This document shows, piece after piece, positions 8,253-17,233 of a stretch of DNA of 36,125 nt. The position numbers and the translations under genes were made by a program. Below the pieces are notes generated by a model. The model saw nothing but the letters and a program-made list of their open reading frames with translations. It made no database searches and was not told the DNA's origin. Position 1 is the stretch's first letter. Every line of letters starts with the position of its first letter. The DNA is taken from contig JAFSRR010000021.1 in assembly GCA_017446025.1 (NCBI GenBank), positions 1 to 36,125 of the forward strand, read 5' to 3'. This DNA is from Bacteroidales bacterium. Lineage in GTDB: Bacteria; Bacteroidota; Bacteroidia; Bacteroidales; UBA1402.

Positions 8253-8283
8253 GTTTAAAATGTGTGGTTCTGTTTTGACGCCG

Positions 8284-8315
8284 CAAAGGTACAAAAAAGA
8301 ACCGAACCCCCGAAA
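8284..8315 (-). promoter_or_regulatory. Promoter of the fabH-fabF-fabZ-fabG operon
   Basis: On the minus strand TACCTTTG (8291-8284) exactly matches the -7 consensus and a TTTC element (8315-8312) lies 20 bases upstream in the -33 position. The transcript would begin about 25-30 bases before the fabH ATG. The promoter overlaps the terminator of the upstream operon. Confidence 0.75.
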
Positions 8316-8327
8316 TTTTTGGGGTTT
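8292..8327 (-). terminator. Intrinsic terminator of the rex-to-CpXC operon
   Basis: On the minus strand AACCCC pairs with GGGGTT around a ten-base loop, and TTCTTTTTT follows five bases on. It begins about 14 bases past the CpXC stop codon and its T run directly abuts the fabH -7 element. Confidence 0.6.
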
Positions 8328-8340
8328 CAAGGGGGACAGA

Positions 8341-9018
8341 TTAGGATTTCATCCGGGCATCGATCCACTCGTAGCAGACATTTTTGATGGTGTCGCGCTC
8401 GGCAAAGCGTTCATCCATCCACATCTTTTGGAGACATTGCTCGTAGATGTCCATGCTGACCGGGAATTTTGAGACTACCCGATCGCCCGAGGTCACGACA
8501 AAGACCAGCTTGTCGAGACCCTCCTCCTCGTTGTGGTTGCGCTCGGCAAAAAAGAGGCCCTTGTTCTCGAAGTAGTCGGCACGGGTCCCCTTGATCTTGA
8601 TCACCTGGTTGCGGATAAAATACTTGATCAGCTCGACGGCGATGTCCGACAGTCCTTCTTCAAAAATGAAAATCTTCTCTTTCAGGCTGCGGATGCCATG
8701 GACATAGCGCAGTTTGTAGTGTTTGTCGCCCCCTTTGAACAATTCGTCGACCGGGAAGTTGTCTTCGCTGATGTCGGATTCTCCTTCCTTGTGGTCGAAA
8801 AAGAGCATGAACTGCCGGCTCATGTCGTGGTAGAGTGTGCCGAAGGTAATGTACGACTGGTGGCCGCAGTGAGGGCAACGCCAGACAAACAAAGATTCGT
8901 CGAGCAGTTTTTCCTTCAAATCGGGGTCTTGGTCGGCATTGATGCTGTCCCAGATGGTAAACTCGCCCTGACCGCCGCAACGGGGACAGGTCAGGATCTC
9001 GGTTCTCGGTTGTGACAT
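8341..9018 (-). CDS. CpXC domain protein
   Basis: The 225-residue protein begins with two zinc-binding cysteine pairs, CPRCGG at about 11-16 and CPHCGH at about 49-54, the mark of the CpXC domain, a zinc ribbon-like family of unknown function. The remainder (about 60-225) is mostly helical and charged with no membrane segment. It starts 6 bases after the GH28 gene and is the last gene of the rex-led run, followed by a terminator. Nothing in the sequence shows a substrate; nucleic-acid or protein binding would be typical of a zinc ribbon, but that is only inference. Confidence 0.8.
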   Translation of the reverse strand: MSQPRTEILTCPRCGGQGEFTIWDSINADQDPDLKEKLLDESLFVWRCPHCGHQSYITFGTLYHDMSRQFMLFFDHKEGESDISEDNFPVDELFKGGDKHYKLRYVHGIRSLKEKIFIFEEGLSDIAVELIKYFIRNQVIKIKGTRADYFENKGLFFAERNHNEEEGLDKLVFVVTSGDRVVSKFPVSMDIYEQCLQKMWMDERFAERDTIKNVCYEWIDARMKS

Positions 9019-9024
9019 GACGGC

Positions 9025-10413
9025 CTAGTTGATGTTGACGCCAATGAGTTGCAGATTCTCGATCTGGTCGGTGTCGTATTCGGGATGGGTGGCTTCGATG
9101 TCCAGTTCTTCGAAGCGGAAATTGCGCAGTTCGTATTGCTCGGACTGTTCCACGTTGAAGAAATCTTCGCATTTGAGTTTGATGCGGCGCATGGTGACAA
9201 ATTGCGAATAGGACATGGGAATGTCCTGACGGTCCTTGAGGTCGAAGAACTGGGTCCAAGGCCTGATGTAAAGGAAATTGCGGGCATTGCCGGTAATGTC
9301 CTCCACGGTGATGTATTCGTACAGCTGCGGCGTGTCGGGACGCATCTTGAGCCAGAGCAGCCGGTTGCATTTGTCCAGGGTGCAGCGGCGCAGGATGATG
9401 TTGCGGTCGTGGATGGATTCGCTGCCGCAGGTCAGGGCGCTGTGGCAGAAACCATAGTCGCAATCCTCGATGATGATGTTGTAGTTGCCGCCGTTCTCGC
9501 GGGCGCGGTCGGCCCAGGGCCCCTTGCTGCCCTTCAGGGCGATGGCGTCGTCGTTGACCGACATGTAGCACTGCTTGACATGGATTTCACGGCAGGCGTC
9601 TATATCGATGGCATCGGTGCTGGGAGCCTTGACCGGAGCGGCCGGCGAATATATGTGCAGGCCCAGCAGGCGGACTCTTTCGCACTTGTACAGATGAGTG
9701 GTCCAGAAAGGCGAATTGATGAGCCGGATGCCCGAAATCTCGGCATTGCGGCAATTGGACAGGAAGACCAGCCTGGGACGCATCTCGTCCATGTTGGTGC
9801 ATTTGGGATTGACCTTGCGACGCAGCCAGAAGGACTTCCAATAACGCAGGCCGTTGCCGTTGATAGTGCCATGGCCGCTGATGGTGAATCCGTCCAGTCC
9901 TTCGGCATTGACCAGGGCGGCAAAATATTTGAGCGACTGGCCTTCGATGCGCGTGTTGACCACCGGAAAGTCGCTGATGTCGTCACTGCCTTTGAGCGTG
10001 GCCCCCTTGCATAGGTACAGATGGGTGCCCTGCTTGAAAAACAGCGAGCCGCTCAGGAATACGCCCTTGGGAATGACTATCACCCCGCCGCCTTGCTCGG
10101 CAGCCCGGTCGATGACGGCCTGAATCTGCTCGGTTTGCACCAGCGTGCTGTCTTTTTTGACACCGTAACGGCAGATGTTGTACAGGCGGCCCAGGGTGTC
10201 GGCCTTGACAGGGCTGACTTGATGGAACCACTCGGGAATACGTGTCCCGTCGGGGAAGAACTCATTGTCGGGATAGACCGTCTCGGTGAGGACCACGGGG
10301 TTTTTACCCACTTTTTCATTACCAAATAAACGGCTTATTCCGAGGCCGATAAGATAACCTACGGCGAAGCAGCCCAAAATCAAGGCGCAGATGATGGCAA
10401 CTTTCTTGGTCAT
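9025..10413 (-). CDS. Glycoside hydrolase family 28 (polygalacturonase-like), membrane-anchored
   Basis: This 462-residue protein has a hydrophobic segment at about 5-28, so it is probably anchored in the envelope or exported, followed by a right-handed beta-helix of the pectinase type. GH28 active-site counterparts are visible: STDAIDID (the NTD motif), NDDAIALK (the DD motif), CHSALTCGSES (the GHG region, with CHS in place of GHG) and LLWLKMR (the RIK region). The family hydrolyses galacturonan or related glycans; the altered GHG motif suggests a substrate other than plain polygalacturonate. Its start overlaps the nitroreductase stop as ATGA. No SusC/SusD or other carbohydrate gene is nearby, unusual for this group. 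Confidence 0.87.
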   Translation of the reverse strand: MTKKVAIICALILGCFAVGYLIGLGISRLFGNEKVGKNPVVLTETVYPDNEFFPDGTRIPEWFHQVSPVKADTLGRLYNICRYGVKKDSTLVQTEQIQAVIDRAAEQGGGVIVIPKGVFLSGSLFFKQGTHLYLCKGATLKGSDDISDFPVVNTRIEGQSLKYFAALVNAEGLDGFTISGHGTINGNGLRYWKSFWLRRKVNPKCTNMDEMRPRLVFLSNCRNAEISGIRLINSPFWTTHLYKCERVRLLGLHIYSPAAPVKAPSTDAIDIDACREIHVKQCYMSVNDDAIALKGSKGPWADRARENGGNYNIIIEDCDYGFCHSALTCGSESIHDRNIILRRCTLDKCNRLLWLKMRPDTPQLYEYITVEDITGNARNFLYIRPWTQFFDLKDRQDIPMSYSQFVTMRRIKLKCEDFFNVEQSEQYELRNFRFEELDIEATHPEYDTDQIENLQLIGVNIN

Positions 10414-11048
10414 ATGATCAAATCTTTGGTTTGTATTTTCGGAACGTAGTGGATACCGTCTTCACGGTAGTACTTGAGACTGTCTCCCTCGGCGACTTCC
10501 TTGAGGCGGATCTGCTCCTCCCCCTTGCCGATGCCGATGAGCAGCAGGGGCTGGAGCGGCAGTTGCAGCGCCTCGGTCACGGCCGTCTTGTCGAAGGCGC
10601 CGATGCAGATGCCGTTGAGTCCCATATCGACGGCCTTGAGCAGCATGCTCTGGGCCGAAATGCCCAGGTCGATATCGACGTAGTGGCTCTCTTCCACCGT
10701 GGCGCAGATCACAATGTAGGCATTGGGGGCGTGTCCCGGTTGGGGCAAATGCAACTCTGGCAGGGCGCCGCCCAGGCGGATCATTCCCGACAGTTTTTCG
10801 GCCTGCTGCCCCGTGACCAGCCGGAAACGCAACACTTGCTGGTTGCGGGCCGAAGGGATCTTGGTATTGACCTCGACGATCCGGCGCAACTGGTTTTCGC
10901 TGACCACACAACGGTTGTCGTAGCTGCGCTGGCTGCGATTCTCCAAAAAGAGCTGGTTGAGGCTGCGGCTGGCTTTGGGCGCCTTGCCGGCCTGCTGTCG
11001 GGCCAGATGCTCTTCCATCTTGTTGCCCAGATAGTTGTCGGCCATCAT
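10410..11048 (-). CDS. Nitroreductase family protein (FMN-dependent)
   Basis: A 212-residue protein of the NAD(P)H-dependent FMN nitroreductase family. The flavin-phosphate region ENRSQRSYD lies at about 36-44 and the family's SARNQQVLRF segment at about 67-76; ISAQSMLLKAVDMGLNGICIGAF (about 130-152) is the conserved second half. The physiological substrate of such enzymes cannot be read from sequence. The open frame extends upstream over ispF, but the ATG at 11048 overlaps the ispF stop as ATGA and gives the normal family length, so it is chosen. It overlaps GH28 downstream the same way. Confidence 0.87.
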   Translation of the reverse strand: MMADNYLGNKMEEHLARQQAGKAPKASRSLNQLFLENRSQRSYDNRCVVSENQLRRIVEVNTKIPSARNQQVLRFRLVTGQQAEKLSGMIRLGGALPELHLPQPGHAPNAYIVICATVEESHYVDIDLGISAQSMLLKAVDMGLNGICIGAFDKTAVTEALQLPLQPLLLIGIGKGEEQIRLKEVAEGDSLKYYREDGIHYVPKIQTKDLII

Positions 11049-11524
11049 ATTTTCTCTATCAGTGCGACCGCCAAGGCGGCAATGCCTTCTTCGCGGCCGG
11101 TGAAACCCAGTTTCTCGGTGGTGGTGGCCTTGATGGAAACCTGCTCGGGGGCGACTTCCATCAGGGGAGCCAGGGTGTCCTGCATTTGCGGGATGAACGG
11201 ATTCAGTTTGGGGCGTTCTGCGCAGACCGTGGCATCGATGTTGCCGACGCGCCAACCCCGCTCTTTGAGCAAGGCGGTGGTGCGTTGCAACAGTATTTTG
11301 CTGTCTATGCCGGCGTATTGGGGATCGTTGTCGGGAAAATGGTAGCCGATATCCCTCAGACCTGCGGCCCCCAGCAGGGCATCGCAAATGGCGTGTATCA
11401 GCACATCGGCATCGGAATGTCCCAGCAGGCCTTTTTCGAAGGGCAGGCACAAACCGCCCAGGAAGAACTGCCGGCCCTCCACGAGACGGTGTACGTCAAA
11501 GCCTTGTCCTACGCGTATGTCCAT
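11045..11524 (-). CDS. ispF: 2-C-methyl-D-erythritol 2,4-cyclodiphosphate synthase
   Basis: IspF is the fifth enzyme of the MEP isoprenoid pathway; it cyclises CDP-ME 2-phosphate, releasing CMP. The protein has 159 residues, the normal trimer subunit length. The zinc-binding DVH is at 10-12 with HSDADVLIHAICDALLGAA at about 36-54, and the C-terminal TTEKLGFTGREEGIAA is characteristic. The start codon immediately follows the porV stop with no intervening base, and its stop overlaps the nitroreductase start. Placement behind porU-porV matches what I recall for Porphyromonas gingivalis. Confidence 0.95.
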   Translation of the reverse strand: MDIRVGQGFDVHRLVEGRQFFLGGLCLPFEKGLLGHSDADVLIHAICDALLGAAGLRDIGYHFPDNDPQYAGIDSKILLQRTTALLKERGWRVGNIDATVCAERPKLNPFIPQMQDTLAPLMEVAPEQVSIKATTTEKLGFTGREEGIAALAVALIEKI

Positions 11525-12652
11525 TTACCTGCCTATGATGTTGCGTATGCCTTCTATGTCGAAGCCCAGCGTGAAACGCAGGGTCTGGTCCAGGGGGTTG
11601 GTCTGTGCCTGGGAAACCAGGTAGGAGACATCGATGCTGAACATCGACATTTTGAAGCCCGCACCAAAGGTATAGAATTTCCGGTTACCCTTGTATTCAT
11701 TTTCATAATGATAGCCGGCACGGACGAAAAACTGCTCGTCGTAGGCGTATTCCAGACCGAAGGAGGCATTGATTTCCTGCAACTCCTCGGCCATGCCGCC
11801 CGGGGCATCGTAGAATGACTGGAAAATACCGCTGATGGGCGAGATGTCGGTGAAGATTTCATCCTTGCTCTGGGGAGTGGGCACCATGAGTTTGTCCACA
11901 TCCAGGGCGATGGTGAGCCGGTTGTATTGGTTGAAGGGGTATTTCAAACTGGTGCCGAGGCGCAGGTCGGTCGGGATGAAATAGTAGTTGTTGCCTGCAT
12001 CGTATGAGATCTTGGTACCGATGTTGGAGGCATTGAAACCGAAAGCCCAACAGCCTTGTTCACGGCCGAAATAGACCGGTTTACGGTAGTAGCCGCTGAT
12101 GTCTGCGGCAAAGGCCTGGCCGGCCGGATCGTCACCGCTCATGATGTCGGAATAGATGTAGCGCAGGGCCACCGACATGGAAAAATTGCGGCTCAACAGA
12201 CGCGAATAGGCCACATCAAGGGCCATTTCGTAGGGCGAGACAGAATAGCCGGCATCGTCGAGTCGTTCCCTGACGATGACCTGCCCTAGTGAGAAGTACC
12301 GCAGCGAGGCACTGACGGCCTGCATGTCATCGAGTTTCATGTAGCCCATCAAGGTGGCCAGGTCGATGTCTGAAACCAGCTGGCTCAACCAGGGAGTGTA
12401 CGACAGGCTTACACCGGCCAGCTTCTCCATCTGGGCGTATTTGGAAGGATTCCAGTACTGGGCCGACACTTCGGGGTCGGTGGCCGCACCGGCGTCACCC
12501 ATGCCCGTGGCGACAGCGTCCGGAGAGATGCCCAGCGAGAAGGCGGCGGTGGTGATGGGGTTGTAGTCTTTGGTCGTAGCCGTTTCCTGGGCCTGCATCA
12601 TCACGATGGCGCCCAATGCCAGAAGCAATATGCTGACTTTTTTCATTTTCAT
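11525..12652 (-). CDS. porV: Type IX secretion outer-membrane shuttle protein PorV (LptO)
   Basis: PorV is an outer-membrane beta barrel of the FadL type that collects T9SS cargo from the translocon and carries it to the PorU attachment complex. The 375-residue protein has a signal peptide at about 1-21 (ending VMMQAQ) and the family's N-terminal segment ITTAAFSLGISPDAVATGMGDAGAATDPEVSAQYWNPSKYA region at about 33-73. It ends in a barrel strand region (TLRFTLGFDIEG). A second ATG two codons in is equally possible as start. It lies 46 bases downstream of porU and directly abuts ispF. Confidence 0.93.
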   Translation of the reverse strand: MKMKKVSILLLALGAIVMMQAQETATTKDYNPITTAAFSLGISPDAVATGMGDAGAATDPEVSAQYWNPSKYAQMEKLAGVSLSYTPWLSQLVSDIDLATLMGYMKLDDMQAVSASLRYFSLGQVIVRERLDDAGYSVSPYEMALDVAYSRLLSRNFSMSVALRYIYSDIMSGDDPAGQAFAADISGYYRKPVYFGREQGCWAFGFNASNIGTKISYDAGNNYYFIPTDLRLGTSLKYPFNQYNRLTIALDVDKLMVPTPQSKDEIFTDISPISGIFQSFYDAPGGMAEELQEINASFGLEYAYDEQFFVRAGYHYENEYKGNRKFYTFGAGFKMSMFSIDVSYLVSQAQTNPLDQTLRFTLGFDIEGIRNIIGR

Positions 12653-12698
12653 AGTTTTGTGCGTTGGTCAATAATACTATAACACTTGATGGCTCCGA

Positions 12699-15600
12699 TT
12701 ATTGTAGGCCGATCATTATTTTTTGGGCCATGACAGCCTCTTGCTGTTCTCCGACGGAGACATACAGTCTGCAAATATACACACCATCGCTGACTCTTCG
12801 GCCATTTTCGCCCAGATAATTCCATTGGATGGTCTCTCCCTGGTTGTCGGCGTTCAGGTTTTGGCCCGACGATCGCCAGACGAGCCGGCCCAACAGGTCA
12901 TAGACTCTCAGCTCGGTGGTCATCCACATGGCCGGCCTATCGTGGGTGAAGGTGAAACTGGCAGCCTCCTGTGTCTGGCTGAAGATGATATTCGTGATCC
13001 TGGGCTTGATGTTTTCGGCCACCTGGAAGCGCAGGCGCTCTGTGGCGGAATTGTTCTGCATGTCCCAGGCCTTGAGGCTCAGCTCGTGCCAGCCTGCACT
13101 GAGAGAGGGCAGGTTGAAATAGATGCGTCCCCTGACATGGCTGTCCAGCTCGGAGGTGTAATAGTTGTTCAAATTGAATTTTTCCTCGCCGTCGAGTGTG
13201 AGCATCAGGTCGTGTCCGATGCTGTTGCCGCTGGCATTCAGGCCGCTTTCATCGTGCAGCAGGGCGATGAGCGTGGGGGAATCATTGGTCTTGCCGCCGT
13301 CAATGAACAGCGTGTCGTTCATGAAGAGCCGGATGGCCGGGCCGATGGTGTCTCTCGGGGCTGTGGCATCGCTCCCACCCAGCAGGAAGTCTTCGAAAAC
13401 ACCTTGGGCTTCGCATCGGCCGTCGTGGCTGTGGGCGTAGAGGTTGACCTGCCCGCTCTCGTAGGAATAGCTCAGGTCCTTGGGTACGATGAAACTCAGG
13501 CGGAAGCGGCCGTTTTCAACGGACGACTGCCCCGAATACAGTTTCTTGTCGCGCTCCAGGTAGGAGAAGACATCGTTGCCGTTGTTGCCCAGGGTCTGGG
13601 CGTTTTGTTCGGCATCGAAGACCGTGGCACTGAGTATGCCGTGGAAATCATCGGCCCGGCTCAGGTCGGTCCGCAAGATTTCCCCCTTCATCTCCACCGT
13701 GCTGAGCGATTTCAAGGTGTCCGGGTCGGAAGGATCGACCGGGTGGCCGTTGATGGAGTCGATGCGGATGCTGTATTCGGGATACCCCAGATGGAGCGCC
13801 GGGTCGCCGATGAGGGCGAAATTGAGTTTGTTGCGGTCGTTGCTCAGGGAGGAAGACTGCTTGGTGCGGCACATGACCTCTCCCAGACTGAGCCGCCGGC
13901 CGTTTTGCTTGTTGAAAATGTTCTCGATAAAGGCTTTGTTCAGGGTGAAATTCGGCCCTGAATAAACCACCCGCGAGGTGGTGAACAGTCCGATGGCCCC
14001 GCCGTTTTCATTGAGGAAGACATATTCACCGCCCGAGGTCTCAAAGTCGTCGTAGCGGCAAAAATCGCAAGTGGCGGTCACCCAAAGCGGCAGGCGGGTA
14101 TTCTTCATCGACTTGATGTCCTTGATGGAGAGCAGGCTTTCGACCGCCCAGGCGGTGGTGGAACCGTGACCGCTGTAGTTGAGCATCAAAAGGCCGGAGT
14201 TGAGCAACTGGGAAAAGCGCTGGTTGGCGGCCGGCACTTTGGTGCCCGAGGCGGTGGTGACACGCTCGAAGGCATCGACATAGATCTTGTTGACCATAAA
14301 CTCGGGATGCTGTTTCTTGACAGTCTCGGCCAACTGGTTGGCGTGGCTGGTGTGGATATTGTCGTCCCCGTCGTCTCCCAGGAACAGCAAGGTGTTTTTC
14401 CAAGTGCCTTTATCCTTATTCTGCATGTATTTCAAGGTCTTGTCGACAACCGTGCGGGCTTCGACAAGGGTGCGGACCGGGAAACGCCCCACGCCGATAT
14501 CCAATTTGTCTGCGCTCAGGTTGCGCCCTTCAGTATCGTCCAGGAAACCGAAATAGTCGTCGGTGACATAGGACGTGGTGCCTTCGAGGGTGACAGCCGA
14601 CTGATAGGTGAGCAATTTGTTGGGCCGGGAGTGCGAACCGGAAAAGTTTTTGGTGACCAGCCGGTTGTCGTACACCCCGTCGCCGAAGAGCAGCAGGGAC
14701 TGGGGCAGGTCGCTGTCCGTCTCGGCCCGGTCGTAGAACATCTTCATGAAGCGGCGGTAGGCCGTGGCATCGGGCGTGCCCGACGAGAACTCGTGATAGA
14801 CCTGCGGCGCGGTCACCACCACGCAGCGGAGGCTGTCGGTCTGGGTATGTGCCTCGGCCAGTTCCCGGGCCAGGTCCAAAAAATCGGGATGGGCGATGAT
14901 GACATAGTCTGCCTGGGGCAGGCCGTGCAGGTCCTGGTTGTCGATGCGGCCTTCGATGGTGGGACGGGCGATATCGCCTTTGAGGTTGACGGCCACGAAT
15001 TCCCGCAGCTGGTCGGCAGTAGCAGTAAAGAGGTAGTCGCTGCCCTCAAGCCGGCCCGGCATGACAAGGGGACTGGCCGGTTGGGTGACATCCAGCACCA
15101 GGGTCTGGGCGTCGGCACCGCCCATTTTGTATTCAATGTTGCCGCTGCCTACGGAGGCCGGGTCGCGAAAACAGAGCGTGGCCCCTGTCAGTTGCAGTTG
15201 CTTGCGCAGATTCAGGATGATGTAGTCGAGATAGGCCGCCTTGACCGTACCGCTGTTGCTGAAACTCAGCGCGACATCCAGTTCGGGACCCTGTGGCAGG
15301 AAACTGCGGACAAGCGAACGGTTGTAGCCGTAGGTGTAGGAGTTGTCGGCCGAAATCAGCGGGAAACCCATTTGCCCGCTGTATGTGCCGTCCAACGACA
15401 GGTTGCAGGTGTTGGCGACATTGCTCCGGGCCACAAATTCGACGGCAATGCGCGAACTCTGGTCGGTGACGGCACCCGTCATGTCGAAACAGAAATGCTG
15501 CTCTGCCTGGCCGGAGAAATCTTCGCCGTAACATTCGCGTCCCGTAGATCCCGGGTTGTAGAATTCCTCTTCGTGCAGCACAAAGTCGGTGTAGCGTTGC

Positions 15601-16559
15601 GTTTGGCGGACGGCGCCGCTGAGCGATGCGGCCGTTTCCATCTGAAGGCTGCCTTCGTCGTTTTCGCCGATGAAATAATACCCTTTGAGGCTGTAGTGGT
15701 TCTGCTCACGCAGATACATGCCCGTGCCGCTGTCGTAGTACCAGCGGCAGGGTCCCAGGGCATAGAACAGCAGGTATTGTTCCTGCTCGTTGCGGTAAAC
15801 CGGCACCGGTGGCAGGTCATCGACATAGGGCTGGCTGAAATCTTCGGCCAGCAGCCTCCCGCCGTAGCCGTAGACCTGGGCCTTTTGAGGATCGATCCCC
15901 TGTTTGCGCAGATCGCTGTAAGTGATTTTATAGACATCGGTTGTCCCGACACTGATCTTGATCCAGGTGCCCTGGCTCAGACGGGAGTGGGATGCATAGC
16001 GTTCGGCATGGCTGCCTGCCCGGGCCGCCCGCTGGGCAGTGAAGTTGGCTGCCGTGTTTTCGGCCAGCACCTGCGACGGCCCGCCCATCCAGGCCCATTC
16101 GAAGGACTGCAGCCGGTAATAGCGGTTGCCTCTTTGGATGAAGGGGTAGAAACTGACGTCCCAGCAGAGTTTTTTCCGTTCATAGGCGGTACGGACCTGC
16201 AGATTGAGCTTGTCGCCCAGCCGGACCTTTTTCAACATGGGCTTCATGGCCTTGAGGACCTCCCCCTTGATTTCCTCAAAAACGGGGAACTGGATGGCAA
16301 TGCCCTCGTAGGAAGCCTCAGGATAGAGGCACTCGACATAGCAGGGCAGCGAGAGGCTGTCTTCCTGCCAGGCGCCTTCGAAGCTCCAATACGGTCCGGC
16401 TACCTGGTCATTGCCCAGGGCACTTTGCTTCCACTTGAGTTGTACGGCTTCGGCCGGCAGGCTCCCCGCCAGCAGCAACATCGACAAAAGCAAACCCGCG
16501 GCAAAAGGTGGGAAATGCTTGCTCTTCGAGTGGTAATATGTCCGTAGGCGCCGTATCAT
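12699..16559 (-). CDS. porU: Type IX secretion system sortase PorU (C25 family)
   Basis: PorU is the gingipain-family cysteine protease at the cell surface that removes the C-terminal signal of T9SS cargo and links it to anionic lipopolysaccharide. The protein has 1286 residues, close to known PorU proteins. A signal peptide is seen at about 18-38. The C25 catalytic pair is H798 (LNYSGHGS) and C831 (VTATCDFCRYDD); the spacing of 33 is the same as I recall for the P. gingivalis enzyme (His657, Cys690). The region EYVFLNENGGAIGLFTTSR follows. The last ~90 residues resemble a type A sorting domain (LRVYDLLGRLV...DGVYICRLYV), which PorU is known to retain. It sits 26 bases after the FAH gene and is followed by porV. 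Confidence 0.95.
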   Translation of the reverse strand: MIRRLRTYYHSKSKHFPPFAAGLLLSMLLLAGSLPAEAVQLKWKQSALGNDQVAGPYWSFEGAWQEDSLSLPCYVECLYPEASYEGIAIQFPVFEEIKGEVLKAMKPMLKKVRLGDKLNLQVRTAYERKKLCWDVSFYPFIQRGNRYYRLQSFEWAWMGGPSQVLAENTAANFTAQRAARAGSHAERYASHSRLSQGTWIKISVGTTDVYKITYSDLRKQGIDPQKAQVYGYGGRLLAEDFSQPYVDDLPPVPVYRNEQEQYLLFYALGPCRWYYDSGTGMYLREQNHYSLKGYYFIGENDEGSLQMETAASLSGAVRQTQRYTDFVLHEEEFYNPGSTGRECYGEDFSGQAEQHFCFDMTGAVTDQSSRIAVEFVARSNVANTCNLSLDGTYSGQMGFPLISADNSYTYGYNRSLVRSFLPQGPELDVALSFSNSGTVKAAYLDYIILNLRKQLQLTGATLCFRDPASVGSGNIEYKMGGADAQTLVLDVTQPASPLVMPGRLEGSDYLFTATADQLREFVAVNLKGDIARPTIEGRIDNQDLHGLPQADYVIIAHPDFLDLARELAEAHTQTDSLRCVVVTAPQVYHEFSSGTPDATAYRRFMKMFYDRAETDSDLPQSLLLFGDGVYDNRLVTKNFSGSHSRPNKLLTYQSAVTLEGTTSYVTDDYFGFLDDTEGRNLSADKLDIGVGRFPVRTLVEARTVVDKTLKYMQNKDKGTWKNTLLFLGDDGDDNIHTSHANQLAETVKKQHPEFMVNKIYVDAFERVTTASGTKVPAANQRFSQLLNSGLLMLNYSGHGSTTAWAVESLLSIKDIKSMKNTRLPLWVTATCDFCRYDDFETSGGEYVFLNENGGAIGLFTTSRVVYSGPNFTLNKAFIENIFNKQNGRRLSLGEVMCRTKQSSSLSNDRNKLNFALIGDPALHLGYPEYSIRIDSINGHPVDPSDPDTLKSLSTVEMKGEILRTDLSRADDFHGILSATVFDAEQNAQTLGNNGNDVFSYLERDKKLYSGQSSVENGRFRLSFIVPKDLSYSYESGQVNLYAHSHDGRCEAQGVFEDFLLGGSDATAPRDTIGPAIRLFMNDTLFIDGGKTNDSPTLIALLHDESGLNASGNSIGHDLMLTLDGEEKFNLNNYYTSELDSHVRGRIYFNLPSLSAGWHELSLKAWDMQNNSATERLRFQVAENIKPRITNIIFSQTQEAASFTFTHDRPAMWMTTELRVYDLLGRLVWRSSGQNLNADNQGETIQWNYLGENGRRVSDGVYICRLYVSVGEQQEAVMAQKIMIGLQ

Positions 16560-16585
16560 AATACAATAACGGAATTTTCGACGCT

Positions 16586-17197
16586 TTATTTTATGCGCAG
16601 TTGCAAGAGCTTTTCGTCGCCCAGGCTGGCCTCCAGGCAGTCACCGATATGGACAGGACCGACCCCGTAGGGGGTGCCGGTAAAGATCAGGTCGCCCGTC
16701 TTGAGCGTGAAAAAACGGCTGGCGTAGGCCACGATGCGGTCGATGCTGAAAATCATGTCGCCCGTGTAGCCTTTTTGGACCGTTTGTCCGTTGATGTCGA
16801 GATGGAAATGCAGGTCTTGCATATCACGCTCCCCGACCGGCAGGAAACGCCCCACGACGGCCGACTGGTCAAAGCCTTTGCTCAGGGCCCAGGACAGCCC
16901 TTTTTGACGGGCCTTGCGCTGCAGGTCGCGAGCGGTCATGTCCAGGCCGAGGGTGAACTGGTCGTAATAGCGGTGGGCAAATTTTTCGGCGATGTTTTTG
17001 CCCAGCTTCGAGATTTTGACGACAATTTCGGTCTCGTAATGGATCTCTTCCGAGAAATCGGGCAGGAAGAAAGGCAGTTTGTCGCTGGCCAGGGCTGAAT
17101 CGGGTTTGAGAAACAGCACAGGTTCGCTGGGCTCCTCGTTTTCTTCGAGCTCGGAGACATGCTCCCGATAGTTCATGCCGACCGCAATAATCTTCAT
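16586..17197 (-). CDS. Fumarylacetoacetate hydrolase (FAH) family protein
   Basis: A 203-residue single-domain member of the FAH superfamily, which includes acylpyruvases, oxaloacetate decarboxylases and small isomerases. Metal-binding acidic residues are visible in HYETEIVVKI (about 53-62) and GLDMTARDLQ (about 84-93), with the family segments KGFDQSAVVGRF and TGDLIFTGTPYGVGPV further on. The size fits acylpyruvase/oxaloacetate tautomerase-type proteins rather than true FAH. It lies 36 bases downstream of rex and 26 upstream of porU with no good promoter between, so it is probably co-transcribed. The FAH-porU-porV-ispF order is, as I recall, conserved in P. gingivalis. Confidence 0.88.
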   Translation of the reverse strand: MKIIAVGMNYREHVSELEENEEPSEPVLFLKPDSALASDKLPFFLPDFSEEIHYETEIVVKISKLGKNIAEKFAHRYYDQFTLGLDMTARDLQRKARQKGLSWALSKGFDQSAVVGRFLPVGERDMQDLHFHLDINGQTVQKGYTGDMIFSIDRIVAYASRFFTLKTGDLIFTGTPYGVGPVHIGDCLEASLGDEKLLQLRIK

Positions 17198-17233
17198 AAA
17201 AACTTTGTTTCTTAATGGGAGCCACCTTTGGCC

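Noticed and set aside
11049..11450. Upstream extension of the nitroreductase frame over ispF
   Set aside because: It overlaps ispF and is not similar to the family; the ATGA overlap defines the start.
14166..16547. Long plus-strand open frame (about 790 codons) opposite porU
   Set aside because: It is antisense to a clearly recognised PorU in a GC-rich gene, has no recognisable domain or promoter; a codon-bias shadow.
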